The notes under the pieces were generated by a model that searched no databases, had not been told where the DNA came from, and saw only the letters and a list, made by a program, of their open reading frames with translations. Both the position numbers and the translations under genes were made by a program. DNA of 10,552 nucleotides from Parvularia atlantis (Eukaryota > Opisthokonta > Rotosphaerida): the NCBI GenBank assembly GCA_943704415.1, contig CALSCO010000038.1:1-10552 (forward strand), read 5' to 3'. This document shows positions 1 through 7,633 of this stretch, in pieces. Each line of letters starts with the position of its first letter. The first letter of the stretch is position 1.

Positions 1-28
1 GGGGGGGGGGCAAGGCACGGGCGCGCAC

Positions 29-635
29 GCTCTGGCCGTAGCCCGTGATGGACGCGTAGATCAGGCGCGGGTTGACGGCGCGCAGGCTGTCGTAGTCGAG
101 GCGGTACTTTCTCAGCTTGCCGACCTTGTGAAAACGCCCACGCGGATCAGCGGCCATCGCACGTGCACGGCGCGGGACACGGCGCACCTGGAAGTTCTCA
201 ACGACGACGTCTGACTCGCGCGCGATGCGGTGCAGCAGCGCCTGGCCGTCTGGCGCGGCGAGGTCGACCGTGATCGACTTTTTGTTGCGGTTGGCTGCGC
301 ATGTGCGCGCATCTGCCGTCTGATCGTGTGCAAGCATTGCATCCACGCACTCGCGTGGTAGTAGGCCGACTCGCCCGCCAGCGGCGCGCCCGTCGCGGCG
401 TCGGCGAGGTACGGCGGGCCCCAGTGGCGCGTGTCATCGCCTGCGCCGGGCTGCTCGACCTTGATCACCTCTGCACCCATGTCTGCGCGCAGGCCGTCAG
501 CACGTACGCGCTGTGCGCGCGCATCGGCGCACCCGCCAGCAGCTGCGTGCACCACGGGCCCGCCAGCACGCGCGAGAGGTCGAGCACGCGCAACGCGCCG
601 AGTGCCCCTCGAGCAGCCGCTGTCACAGTAGCCAT
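29..635 (-). CDS. Family III CoA-transferase (SUGCT-like), N-terminal part, runs off the left edge
   Basis: Probably transfers CoA between dicarboxylic acids, as succinyl-CoA:glutarate CoA-transferase does. Exons 635-533, 482-351, 294-188 and 124-29, with introns of 50, 56 and 63 bp; a fourth intron opens at 28 (GTGCGCG). The ATG at 633-635 gives 146 residues before the edge. Seen: [11 protein letters not shown] (17-27), [10 protein letters not shown] (35-44), [13 protein letters not shown] (46-58), [11 protein letters not shown] (80-90), then ENFQVGKL and ASITGYGQ. This set matches family III (CaiB/BaiF) enzymes, and GDDTR.WGPP with NRNKKSI is closest to human SUGCT as I know it. Relative to SUGCT there is a short insertion of about 13 residues after WGPPY. 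The catalytic Asp of the family lies further C-terminal, outside the window, so activity cannot be judged. It is divergent from Rpb8 across 137 bp. The exact substrate is inference. Confidence 0.86.
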
Positions 636-772
636 GCTGGGAATGTGCTGACTTTGTTTCGCGCCATGCTGCGAATTGCGCGGTCGCTGTCGTGCTGCTC
701 GCGCCCGTTCTGACGCCGCCTGCCGCGTTGCTCGCCGCAGACGACGACGACGAGGACGACGCGTCTCACCAA
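636..772. promoter_or_regulatory. Divergent intergenic region between CoA-transferase and Rpb8
   Basis: These 137 bp separate two start codons facing away from each other, so both promoters must lie here or overlap the 5' ends. No clear TATA box is visible. The stretch around 643-662 is richer in A/T than its surroundings. A 16-codon upstream frame (ATG at 666, stop at 711-713) precedes Rpb8 and could act as a uORF if it is in the transcript. I found no phase-compatible splice that would add an upstream exon to Rpb8. Confidence 0.45.
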
Positions 773-1428
773 ATGGACGTCAAGACGCTGCTGGAGGAGG
801 CGTTCGAGGTGCGCGGCGTCGACGTGGACGGCAAGCCGTTCGACAAGGGTGCGGCAGCCGTACGCGCCATGCGCCTTGCCGTGCCTCCGACGGGCTGCGC
901 GCCGCAGTCTCGCGCATCAAGGCCCGCACCGAGATCTCCGACATCGAGCTCGCGCTCGACCTGCACAATGAGCTGTTCCCGCTCGAGGTCGGGCAGAAGT
1001 TTGCGCTGGTGCTGTCGTACACGGTGCGGTGTGTGCCGTTGCCCGTCGTGCGCTCACGCCAAGGCGCAGCTCGACGGCACGCCCAGCGAGGGCTTCAACC
1101 AGAGCAACAAGCGCTCGCTCGCCGACAACCATGACTACGTCATGTACGGGAGAGTGTACAAGTACGACGAGGACAAGCAGGCCAAGAAAGTGTCCGTGCA
1201 CGCGCTCTCTTTCGTCCTATGCTCCTGTGCCTCACACACGTGCGCGCGCGCACGCAGCGCCGTCTACGTCTCGTTCGGTGGCCTGCTGATGATGCTCAAG
1301 GGCGAGGAGGTCTACCTCAAGGTGCGGCCGCGCGTGCACGTGCGCGTGTGCCGCGATGTGACGACGGGCGCGCGCCGCAGTCGATCGAGCTCGGCAAGAC
1401 GCTGTACCTGCTCATGCGCCGCACGTAG
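773..1428 (+). CDS. RPB8: RNA polymerases I, II and III shared subunit Rpb8 (RPABC3)
   Basis: Small nuclear subunit common to the three RNA polymerases. Exons 773-848, 908-1023, 1070-1191, 1258-1321 and 1381-1428 (introns 59, 46, 66 and 59 bp) give 141 residues, against about 146-150 in yeast and human. The spliced protein follows the family order: a start with E.AFEVRGVD and GKPFDKVSR, the central EISDIELALDLHNELFPLEVGQ-type strand region, YVMYGRVYKY, YVSFGGLLMMLKG and the terminal LYLLMRR. The FDK|VSR junction is restored exactly by the first intron. The ATG at 773 is the natural start because Met-Asp-Val-Lys aligns with the family N terminus; acidic codons just upstream are in frame but lack an ATG. 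Intron 3 uses a less typical GTCCGTG donor and is the least certain border. The gene converges on the acyl-CoA dehydrogenase with 20 bp between stops. Confidence 0.95.
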
Positions 1429-1448
1429 AGATGTACACACGACGGCGC
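1429..1448. other. 20-bp convergent gap with palindromic TGTACA
   Basis: Only 20 bp separate the Rpb8 stop (+) from the acyl-CoA dehydrogenase stop (-). The 3' UTRs and poly(A) sites must therefore overlap the opposite gene. ATGTACAC at 1431-1438 contains the palindrome TGTACA, so both strands carry a TGTA element next to their stop codons. No AATAAA is present. Confidence 0.5.
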
Positions 1449-3227
1449 TCAGTACGAACGCGGCAGGCCCAGCACGTGCTCGCCGATGTACGACAGCACG
1501 AGGTTGGTCGAGATCGGCGCGATCTGCGCACGTGCGCGGCGTGAGGAGCGCCCCCGCGCGCGTGCGAGCCGCGCCGCGCGCACCTGGTACAGCCGCGTTT
1601 CGCGCCACTTGCGCTCGATGTCGTACTCCTCGGCGAACGCAAACCCACCAAAGGTCTGCATCGCGGCCTCGCCCGCGGCCCACGACGCCTCGGCGGCTGG
1701 CGCGCGGCGTCAGCGGGGCGACGCGCGTTCGTGTGTGCGTGCGGCGCACCGAGGTACTTGGCTGTGTTGGCCTCCTCGGCGCACTTTTGCTGCGCGTCGT
1801 ACAGCTGCGCCGCCCGCTCGACCATGAGCGCCGCGGCCTGCGTCTGTGCGTAGGCTGGGGCGGGACCTCAGGCGCAGCATGCGCGAAGGGCCATTGCGCT
1901 GCACCCTTCGCGAGCGGGAACTGCACACCCTGGTTGGCGCCGATCTTGCGCCCAAAGACCGAGCGCCCGCTGGCGTACTCGACGGCCTGGCGGTGGCGGT
2001 GAGCGGCGCCGTGCCGATCGCACGCACGGCCGCACCTTGTCGATGAAGAAGCGCGCATCGCCAATGCACTCGGCCGCGATCAGGATGCGCTCGGCGTTCA
2101 TGCCCTGGAGGATGTACTGGAAGCCCATGCCCTCCTGCGCGCACACGCGCTCATCGAGGGGACGTGCTTGCTGCTGCGCGAGCTGAGCGCACCTGCCCGA
2201 TCAGGCCCTCGGCCGGCACGGTCATGTCGTCGAAGAAGACCTCGGTCGTCGAGTGGTTGATCATGGTGCGAATGGGTCGCACGGTCATGCCGCGCTGCTG
2301 CTGCGCCGCGCGCATGTCGACGAGGAACACGGAGAGGCCCTCGGTGCGCTTCTTGACCTGGTCCGCGGGCGTCGTGCGCGCGAGCAACAGCATGAGGTCT
2401 GCTCGCCGCCTCGTCAGCCGCACATGCAGCGAGAATGACGTGCGCGCGCACCCGAGTGCTCCGCCCGCGACGTCCAGACCTTCTGCCCGTTGACGACGTA
2501 GTGCGAGCCGTCGGCGCTGCGCCGCGCGGTCGTGCGCAGGTTGAGCGTATCTGCGCGCACAGATCAGGCCGATCGACGCGATGGCAGGGGGCGGGCGCCG
2601 CACCCGACCCACTTGTTGGCTCGGTCACGCCGAACGCCTGCAGCCGCAGCTCGCCCGAGGCGATCTTCGGCAGGTAGCTACGCGCCGCGCTCGTTTGAGG
2701 GCGATCGCGCCAAAGCGGCGTAACTCACGACTGCTTCTGCTGGTCGCTGCCGAAGCGCAGCAGCGTGCCCATCGTGTACATCTGCGCGTGGCACCCGCTG
2801 CCGTTGCCGCCCGAGCGCTGTATCTGCGCGCGTGCGCACGTGAGCGCGTGTGCTGGACGTCGCGGCGCGGCCGCACCTCCTCGAGAATCGCGCAGGCGGC
2901 GGCCAGCGGCATCCCCTGCCCGCCGTACTGCTGCGGGATCAGCGCCGCGAGGTAGCCCTGGCGCGTGAGCTCGTCCACAAACTCGGCCGGGTACGCGCGC
3001 GCGCGATCCTGCGCCCGATCAGCACATCGCGGCCGATCAGCGAGTGGGCACAACCTTGGCGCGCCAGTACTCGCCCGGGTAGCGCGCACACAGCGCGCGC
3101 ACGGCCTCGCTGCCTCACGATCAGCCGTGTGCACGCGTGCGGAGTCGTCCGCGCACCGCACGTCGCCGAACGAGGCCGCCGCCGCCCAGGTCGACAGCCA
3201 CCGGGTCCCGCGCATCACCGCCGTCAT
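1449..3227 (-). CDS. Acyl-CoA dehydrogenase, FAD-dependent, 12 exons
   Basis: Flavoenzyme that makes a 2,3-double bond in an acyl-CoA. Exons (descending): 3227-3157, 3109-3055, 3008-2877, 2823-2729, 2677-2604, 2550-2452, 2398-2193, 2134-2036, 1986-1905, 1854-1750, 1696-1584, 1523-1449; phases agree and give 401 residues, normal for the family. Seen: YGGQGMP (about 70), RSGGNGSGCHAQMYTMGTL (90-108), FGVTEPTSGSD (133-143), WTSRAEHSD (168-176), GMNAERILIAAECIG (255-269), FGRKIGANQGVQF (286-298), QTFGGFAFAEEYD (353-365) and a C-terminal HVLGLPRS. Glu259 sits where isovaleryl- and long-chain acyl-CoA dehydrogenases carry the catalytic base; the medium-chain position holds Pro380. The first 23 residues are Arg/Ser/Ala-containing and might be a mitochondrial targeting sequence. 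Closest in my memory to bacterial and fungal dehydrogenases found beside CaiB-type transferases. Substrate unknown. Confidence 0.93.
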
Positions 3228-3260
3228 GGTTGTTTCGTCTGCTGACCACACGTGCTGGCC
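3228..3260. promoter_or_regulatory. 33-bp divergent start-to-start gap
   Basis: The acyl-CoA dehydrogenase ATG (3227, -) and the Nudix-CCCH-W2 ATG (3261, +) lie only 33 bp apart. Either the two share a very compact bidirectional promoter, or one transcript starts inside the other gene. No TATA or obvious initiator element stands out; the stretch includes GTTTCGTCTGCTGACC. Confidence 0.4.
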
Positions 3261-3917
3261 ATGGAGCTCGCGGGCGGTCTGGTGCTCTTCCGCGTGCGCG
3301 CGGGCGGCGACGGCGGCGGCGCATCGCGCGAGATCGAGTTCCTGCTCGTGCACGACACGTACGCGGGTCGGCGGCACTGGACGCCGCCCAAAGGGTGCGT
3401 GCTGCGGGTCTTCTTTGCCGGATCGCGTCCGTGACACGCGCGCCGCAGCCCCGTGCTCAAGAAGGAGGAGCCGCTGGCGTGCGCGCTGCGCGAGGCGCGC
3501 GAGCAGGTTGGGCTGGGCGCGGCCGACGTCGTGGTCGATGCGGGCTTCACGCGCGAGCTGCGGTGCGCCGACACGCTGCAGCCAATGCGGGCGGCTGAGC
3601 GGGCGACGGAGGGTAGGTACCTCAACAGCCAGGGCCGGCCGAAGCGCGTCGTCTACCATGCCGCGCTCGTGCGGGCGAGCGCCCGCGTCGTGCCGGTGGG
3701 TGACGGCCTGCGCTGTGAGTGGCTTCCGTTCGCGGTCGCCCTCGAGCGGTGCGGCAGATGGGCGATGGCGCAAGCGGTTTGCTCACGTCTCGTCCGCAGC
3801 GTCGTGCACGCGTCGATGCAAGACGTGCTCGTGGCCGTGGCCGAGCTCGCGAGCAAGATGCCCGTGCACGTCGAGCCGCGCTCGCAGCAGCAGCGGTCGC
3901 AGCGCAGCGGCGGATCG
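3261..3917 (+). other. Nudix domain, Ap4A hydrolase (NUDT2)-like, with altered metal site
   Basis: This part aligns with asymmetric Ap4A hydrolases: a short N terminus with GGLVLFR, then IEFLLVHD, the signature HWTPPKG (39-45), the Nudix box at 45-67, GRPKRVVYHAAL, and WLPF with a final helix containing SMQDVLVAV. Splicing out 3395-3448 restores the box spacing G-x5-E-x7-RE. The box reads REAREQVGL, where the usual second Glu of the EE pair is Gln64 (codon 3504-3506). That Glu binds catalytic metal in MutT-type enzymes, so hydrolysis may be weak or lost. The usual GHVEPGED loop is also replaced. Intron 3749-3799 is 51 nt without a stop; removing it brings the C-terminal helix next to WLPF as in NUDT2. 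Confidence 0.85.
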
Positions 3918-4044
3918 GTGCACCCGGCTCGCTTTTATTGCCGCGTCCTGACAGCGTCCTGACGGCGTCCTGTCGACGGCGGCAGGGCGTGCAGCGCGGC
4001 GGGCCGCCGTCGGCACCGCGCGATCGGCGGCCGTCGCCCGGACC

Positions 4045-4095
<51 letters not shown>

Positions 4096-5753
4096 CGAGC
4101 CGCACGGGCTGGCGTGGCCGGCGTCGGCGCCCGGGTCTGAGCGGCGCGCCGAGAGCCTCAACGCGAACCCGCATGACAACCCGCTGTACAAGACGAAGCT
4201 GTGCGAGGTGCGTGCCGTCCGCGGTCGTGCTGGCCGCTCACGCGTGCGCAGTCGTTCATGCAGAACGGCGAGTGCCAGTACGGCCTGCGCTGCATCTTTG
4301 CGCACGGCCAAGACGAGCTTCGCGCGCGGCCGGGTGGGCATGCGCAGAACCGTGCGTGATCTTTGCAGCGGTGTCGCACGCGGGCTCACATGGGCCGTGA
4401 GCAGCGTCGCGCAGGGACGGCGCCAACCACGGGCCGTCGCACCCGCGCTACAAGACGCAGCTGTGCGCGCGCTTCGTTGAGACGGGGACCTGCGTGGTGC
4501 GCGTTTACGGGGCATGGCGGGCGCGGTTTTGACGGTGCCGTGCGCAGTATGGCGACGCTTGCCACTTTGCGCACGGCGAGGACGATCTGCGCCTCAGCGG
4601 CAGCAACGGCCGGCGTGCTGGTGGCGAGGACGACCTGCGCCTCAGCGGCAGCAACGGCCGACGGGCTGGCGGCAACGGCTACAGCGCGCAGGCACCGGCG
4701 TCGACCGCGGCCGCGCGTCACAGCGTGCCCGCTGCGCTCGAGCAGCCGGTGTTTGTGCGGGCCGGCCCGTCTGCGCCCGTGCGCGTGCCGAGCGCGACGC
4801 GGAGCCGGCCGGCGCCGCAGACCGTCTCGCCACCGACGCCGACGCCCGCGGCCGCTGACACGCGCTCCCGCGACACGGCCGAGCCCGCACGCAAGGCCGG
4901 CGTGTACCGCCCGCCGCACGTCAAGCGCGCGGACGACATTGTCTCACTCGCCGAGCTGCGCGACGCGCTGGTGCGCCGCCGTGCTCGACTGTGCCGCGTG
5001 TGTGCGTGTGCTCAGTTGCGCGCGCAGATCGGCCGCAGCGTGGGATCGTCTGTCGTCAACGGCACCGCCTCGCAGCCCGTGAGCGCGTCGCCGCCCGAGG
5101 AGTGGGTGGACAGTTGCGCGCGCTTGCCTGCTCACGGCTGTCACGCAGGCGGCAGCGGCGGGCGGGGCGCCACCTGGAGACGATCGAGCGCGAGCTGGCC
5201 GCGTTCTTCGCCGAGCAGCACCCGCTCAACGCGGAGCTGCGCGAGGTGCTGCCTGTGCATGCCGGCCGCTGAATTTGACGGCGCGCTACAGCTCAACCGC
5301 ATCGAGATCCGCAACAACCTGCCGAAGCACCAAGTGTTCCAGCTGATCCTGCCCGCGCTGTTCCTCGGCAGCGGACAGCACCTCGTGGCGCGGCTGCGGC
5401 AGCGCGTACCGCTGCTCAAGCAACTCGTCGTGGACAAGGCCGATCAGCTGCAGCTGTTGCGCGGGTGGGAGCGCTTCTACAACGCGCACGAGGCGCTGCT
5501 GGCCCCGCAGATTCTGCACGTCGTCAAGCTGTGCGCGCATCGCCCACAGCGCGACGCCTGCCTGACGCCGTCGTGCGCACGCAGGCTGTACGACGACGAC
5601 CTGGTTGAGGAGGAGACGTTCCTAGAGTGGTGGGCGACGCCGGCGGCGGCCGACACGGGCGCGTTCCGCGCCAAGGTGCAGCCGTTCATCGGTTGGCTTG
5701 AGTGCGTGCCCGCCACCCCGTCTGCCATCGCCGCTTACGTCTCCGTCGCGTAG
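3261..5753 (+). CDS. Nudix - tandem CCCH zinc finger - W2 fusion protein (predicted single 11-exon gene)
   Basis: Exons 3261-3394, 3449-3748, 3800-3917, 3986-4207, 4252-4351, 4405-4496, 4548-4970, 5016-5105, 5156-5245, 5292-5530 and 5585-5753 give 658 codons with consistent phases. Order: NUDT2-like Nudix (1-184), 16 Gln (205-220), CCCH finger 1 (257-276), CCCH finger 2 (312-331), Pro/Ala/Ser linker with YRPPHVKR (442-449), and W2 domain (about 524-645). The key join is intron 3918-3985, which removes the Nudix-frame stop at 3960-3962, holds two CTGAC branch-like sites and keeps phase 0. The zinc-finger frame has no usable ATG of its own downstream of it: its only upstream in-frame ATG (3758) falls inside another likely intron. 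The role is inferred to be mRNA binding coupled to translation. Alternative: a Nudix gene ending at 3962 and a separate CCCH-W2 gene with an unseen start. The exon 8/9 border is ambiguous (5102-5148 also fits). Confidence 0.62.
4046..4093 (+). repeat. CAG trinucleotide repeat, 16 units
   Basis: An uninterrupted (CAG)16 encodes 16 Gln (residues 205-220 of the fused model) between the Nudix and CCCH parts, then passes into CAC GAG. Pure repeats of this length are usually length-variable. The tract is in the frame of the zinc fingers. Confidence 0.95.
4181..4601 (+). other. Tandem CCCH zinc fingers, TTP/TIS11-like
   Basis: Each finger has C-x8-C-x5-C-x3-H spacing and is preceded by a YKT.LC lead-in (YKTKLC and YKTQLC), the hallmark of tristetraprolin/TIS11 proteins that bind AU-rich mRNA 3' UTRs. 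Finger 1 ligands are Cys257, Cys266, Cys272 and His276; finger 2 ligands are Cys312, Cys321, Cys327 and His331. Introns 4208-4251 and 4497-4547 interrupt the fingers, and removing them restores exact spacing in both, which supports the splice borders. The inter-finger linker is about 35 residues, clearly longer than the 18 of TTP. AU-rich RNA specificity is therefore likely but not certain. Confidence 0.9.
4575..4670 (+). repeat. 48-bp in-frame tandem duplication after finger 2
   Basis: Two 48-bp copies (4575-4622 and 4623-4670) differ at few positions and each encodes GEDDLRLSGSNGRRAG. The first copy begins directly after the last zinc-binding His, so the duplication extends the C-terminal flank of finger 2 without shifting frame. 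Confidence 0.93.
5292..5740 (+). other. W2 (eIF5C-type) domain at the C terminus
   Basis: W2 domains form the HEAT-like C termini of eIF5, eIF2B-epsilon, eIF4G and BZW/5MP, and dock eIF2-beta and eIF3. Exons 5292-5530 and 5585-5753 encode helices with IRNNLPKHQVFQLIL and LLKQLVVDKADQLQLLRG, then, across intron 5531-5584, VVKLLYDDDLVEEETFLEWW and PFIGWLE. The acidic LYD.D...EE..L.W motif and the final aromatic PFI.WL are diagnostic of the fold. No eIF5 N-terminal domain or zinc ribbon is present anywhere in this locus, so it is not an ordinary eIF5. Confidence 0.9.
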
Positions 5754-5836
5754 AACGGCCGAGGAGGACGAGTGAGACGGTCGTATGTACACCCAGCAAC
5801 TAAGGTTCAACTGCTACCGCGCTGTAGGGGGAGGCA
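5754..5836 (+). promoter_or_regulatory. Short tandem intergenic region upstream of OS-9
   Basis: 83 bp between the W2 stop and the OS-9 start must hold both the 3' end of one gene and the promoter of the next. ATGTACAC at 5785-5792, 32 bp after the stop, is the same octamer that follows the Rpb8 stop. No TATA box is seen. Confidence 0.4.
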
Positions 5837-7633
5837 ATGCGGGTCACGTGCGTGCTGCTTGTCGTCTGTGCGGCGGCATTCGCGGCGGCGGCGGCGGGCG
5901 GCGCGGTGGTGCGGCCAGCGGCGGAGCTACTGCGCGACGCCTTCGCCGAGCCCAAGTACCAGCTGCTCTTCCCGGACGCGCCGCGGCGGCTGCAGGACGC
6001 GGACGCGGCGGACGTTGGCGACGACGTGACGCGGCAGCAGCAGCAGCACCGGCGCATGCGCGTCACGGCGCCGTCAGGACAGCGCTTCGAGTGCGACCTG
6101 CCGGACGCGCCGGCCGAGGACGCCGCGGGTGACGGCGCGGGGCAGCGCGAGCAGGTGCGGCGGTGCTCAATGCGCGCCGATGCACACGTGACGCGCGAGG
6201 CCGCAGTCAACCGTGCGCGAGGCCGACCTGCTCGAGCCGCTGCGGGCGCAGTGCATGTACAAGCTGCAGGGCTGGTGGGTGTACGAGTTCTGCTACGGGC
6301 AGCACGTGCGCCAGTTCCACGAGGTGCGCGCGCGAGCGATGTGCACGATCGGCCGCTGCTGAGACACGATCGATGATCGGCAGGAGGCCGACAAGACCGT
6401 GCCCAAGATGCAGTACATCCTCGGCATGTTCCGCGACGTCAGCGAGCTGGACGCGCCGCAGAGTGCGCCCGGCGCGCCCGACCCGGACGGCGGCGACGAG
6501 CAGGGCCTGTACTACACTCAGCACTACAGCGACGGCACGGTCTGCGACCTCACGAACGAGCCGCGCACGACTGAGGTGCGCTGATGGGCGCGGCGGGAGG
6601 CGGCGTACGGCTGAGCGCGCGCGTACGTGGGCAACGCGCAGGTCCGCTTTCAGTGCAATCTGCAGATGCAGGACCACATCACGCTCGTGAAGGAGACGAG
6701 CACGTGCAAGTACCTCGTCATCATCAACACGCCGCGCCTCTGCACCCATGCCAAATACAAGCCGGTCGAGTCGACGGTGGTGCCCGTGCCGTGCTACGCC
6801 GTGCTGGTGGGCGCACACACACACCTGTGCCGGCGAGCACGTGCTGACGGGAGCGTTGCGCAGGACGAGGAGCAGTGGGCTCGCCACCAGGCGCAAGCGC
6901 AGGCGCAGAAGGCGAAGGCCGCGCAGGCCACGGCGCCGGCGGTGCGCGCACCGCAGGGCGCGAAGGTGCACGGCCTTGAGATGGACGAGGCCGAGGTCGT
7001 GGCGCAGGCGCCCGTGGTGCAGGTCGTCGTCACGGGCAGCGACCCGGCCGCGGTCGACGAGGCGCTGCGGGTCGCGGCCGAGGCACTCTCCAAGGCACAC
7101 GCCGGCAAGGCGGCCGCGACACAGGGCGCTGCCAAGCCGCCAGCGACGCCGCCGCAGCAGCAGCAGCCCGCCAAGCCGCCCATCGCCGCCACCCCGCCGC
7201 CGCAGCAGCAGCAGCAGACGCCCGAGCAGGAGGAGCGCACGCGGCTGTTTTCCGAGCGCCTCGCGTGCGTGCCGCGCGTGGCTTTGCATCGGACACGCTC
7301 GTCTCACCGATGCGCGGCACAGCGCCGAGCGTCAGGAGCGCCTCGCGCACATCCTGCAGCACTACCAGAAGATGCTCCAGACCGAGGTCAACGCGCTGTA
7401 CGCCGAGGACGAAGCGGGCGTGCTGCCGCACTTTGCAGCAGTGCGCACGCTTGTTTGCCGCCGCGGCACTGTCGCGAGCTCACACCTCCCTGGTCGCACA
7501 GAACGACATCTTCGTGCGCCAGGACGGCACCGTGCACATCGTCCAGAGCAAAGCCGCGGACGACGACGACAAGCAGAAGCACGCGCAGGCAGCGCACGAC
7601 GGAAACGGGTTGCCGAACCACGACGAGCTTTGA
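5837..7633 (+). CDS. OS9: OS-9/Yos9-type ER lectin (MRH domain) with C-terminal HDEL
   Basis: ER-lumenal lectin that recognises trimmed mannose glycans on misfolded proteins and delivers them to the Hrd1 ubiquitin ligase (ERAD). Exons 5837-6154, 6207-6323, 6384-6575, 6642-6800, 6864-7264, 7323-7440 and 7502-7633 give 478 residues. Seen: a signal peptide (1 to about 21: basic start, VLLVVCAAAF core); an MRH domain (about 120-245) with the tandem Trp GWWVYEFCYG (128-137), QHVRQFH, HYSDGTVCDL, NEPR (Arg206), Glu227 and Tyr233 in KETSTCKY, and PRLCTH. The Gln, Arg, Glu and Tyr used for mannose binding and six Cys (122, 135, 199, 214, 231, 243) are present. The tail is low-complexity, with Ala/Gln/Pro runs and a coiled-coil-like stretch (AERQERLAHILQHYQKMLQ). 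The last four residues are HDEL, as in yeast Yos9. Spliced frame changes agree at every junction. Confidence 0.93.

Noticed and set aside
1-10. Run of ten G at the left edge
   Set aside because: Lies in an intron of the CoA-transferase gene (poly-C on the coding strand) and at the sequence end, so it may be an assembly artefact; no function assigned.
666-713. Short frame upstream of Rpb8 as an extra first exon
   Set aside because: All visible donors in it are in the wrong phase for the acceptor before 741; kept only as a possible uORF.
1312-2064. Long minus-strand frame of about 250 codons
   Set aside because: Arg/Ala/Thr-rich shadow running through dehydrogenase exons and introns in the wrong frame; no family-like segments.
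2625-3773. 382-codon minus-strand frame covering the dehydrogenase start
   Set aside because: Only two segments match the dehydrogenase (exons 1 and 3); the rest is intron or antisense to the Nudix exons.
3758-4207. ATG at 3758 as start of a separate CCCH protein
   Set aside because: It lies inside a likely 51-bp intron and would give about 75 residues of Arg-rich sequence antagonistic to the Nudix frame before reaching the Gln tract; splicing from the Nudix exon fits better.
6207-7307. 366-codon minus-strand frame
   Set aside because: Low-complexity Leu/Arg antisense of OS-9, without protein-like motifs; typical of GC-rich coding DNA.
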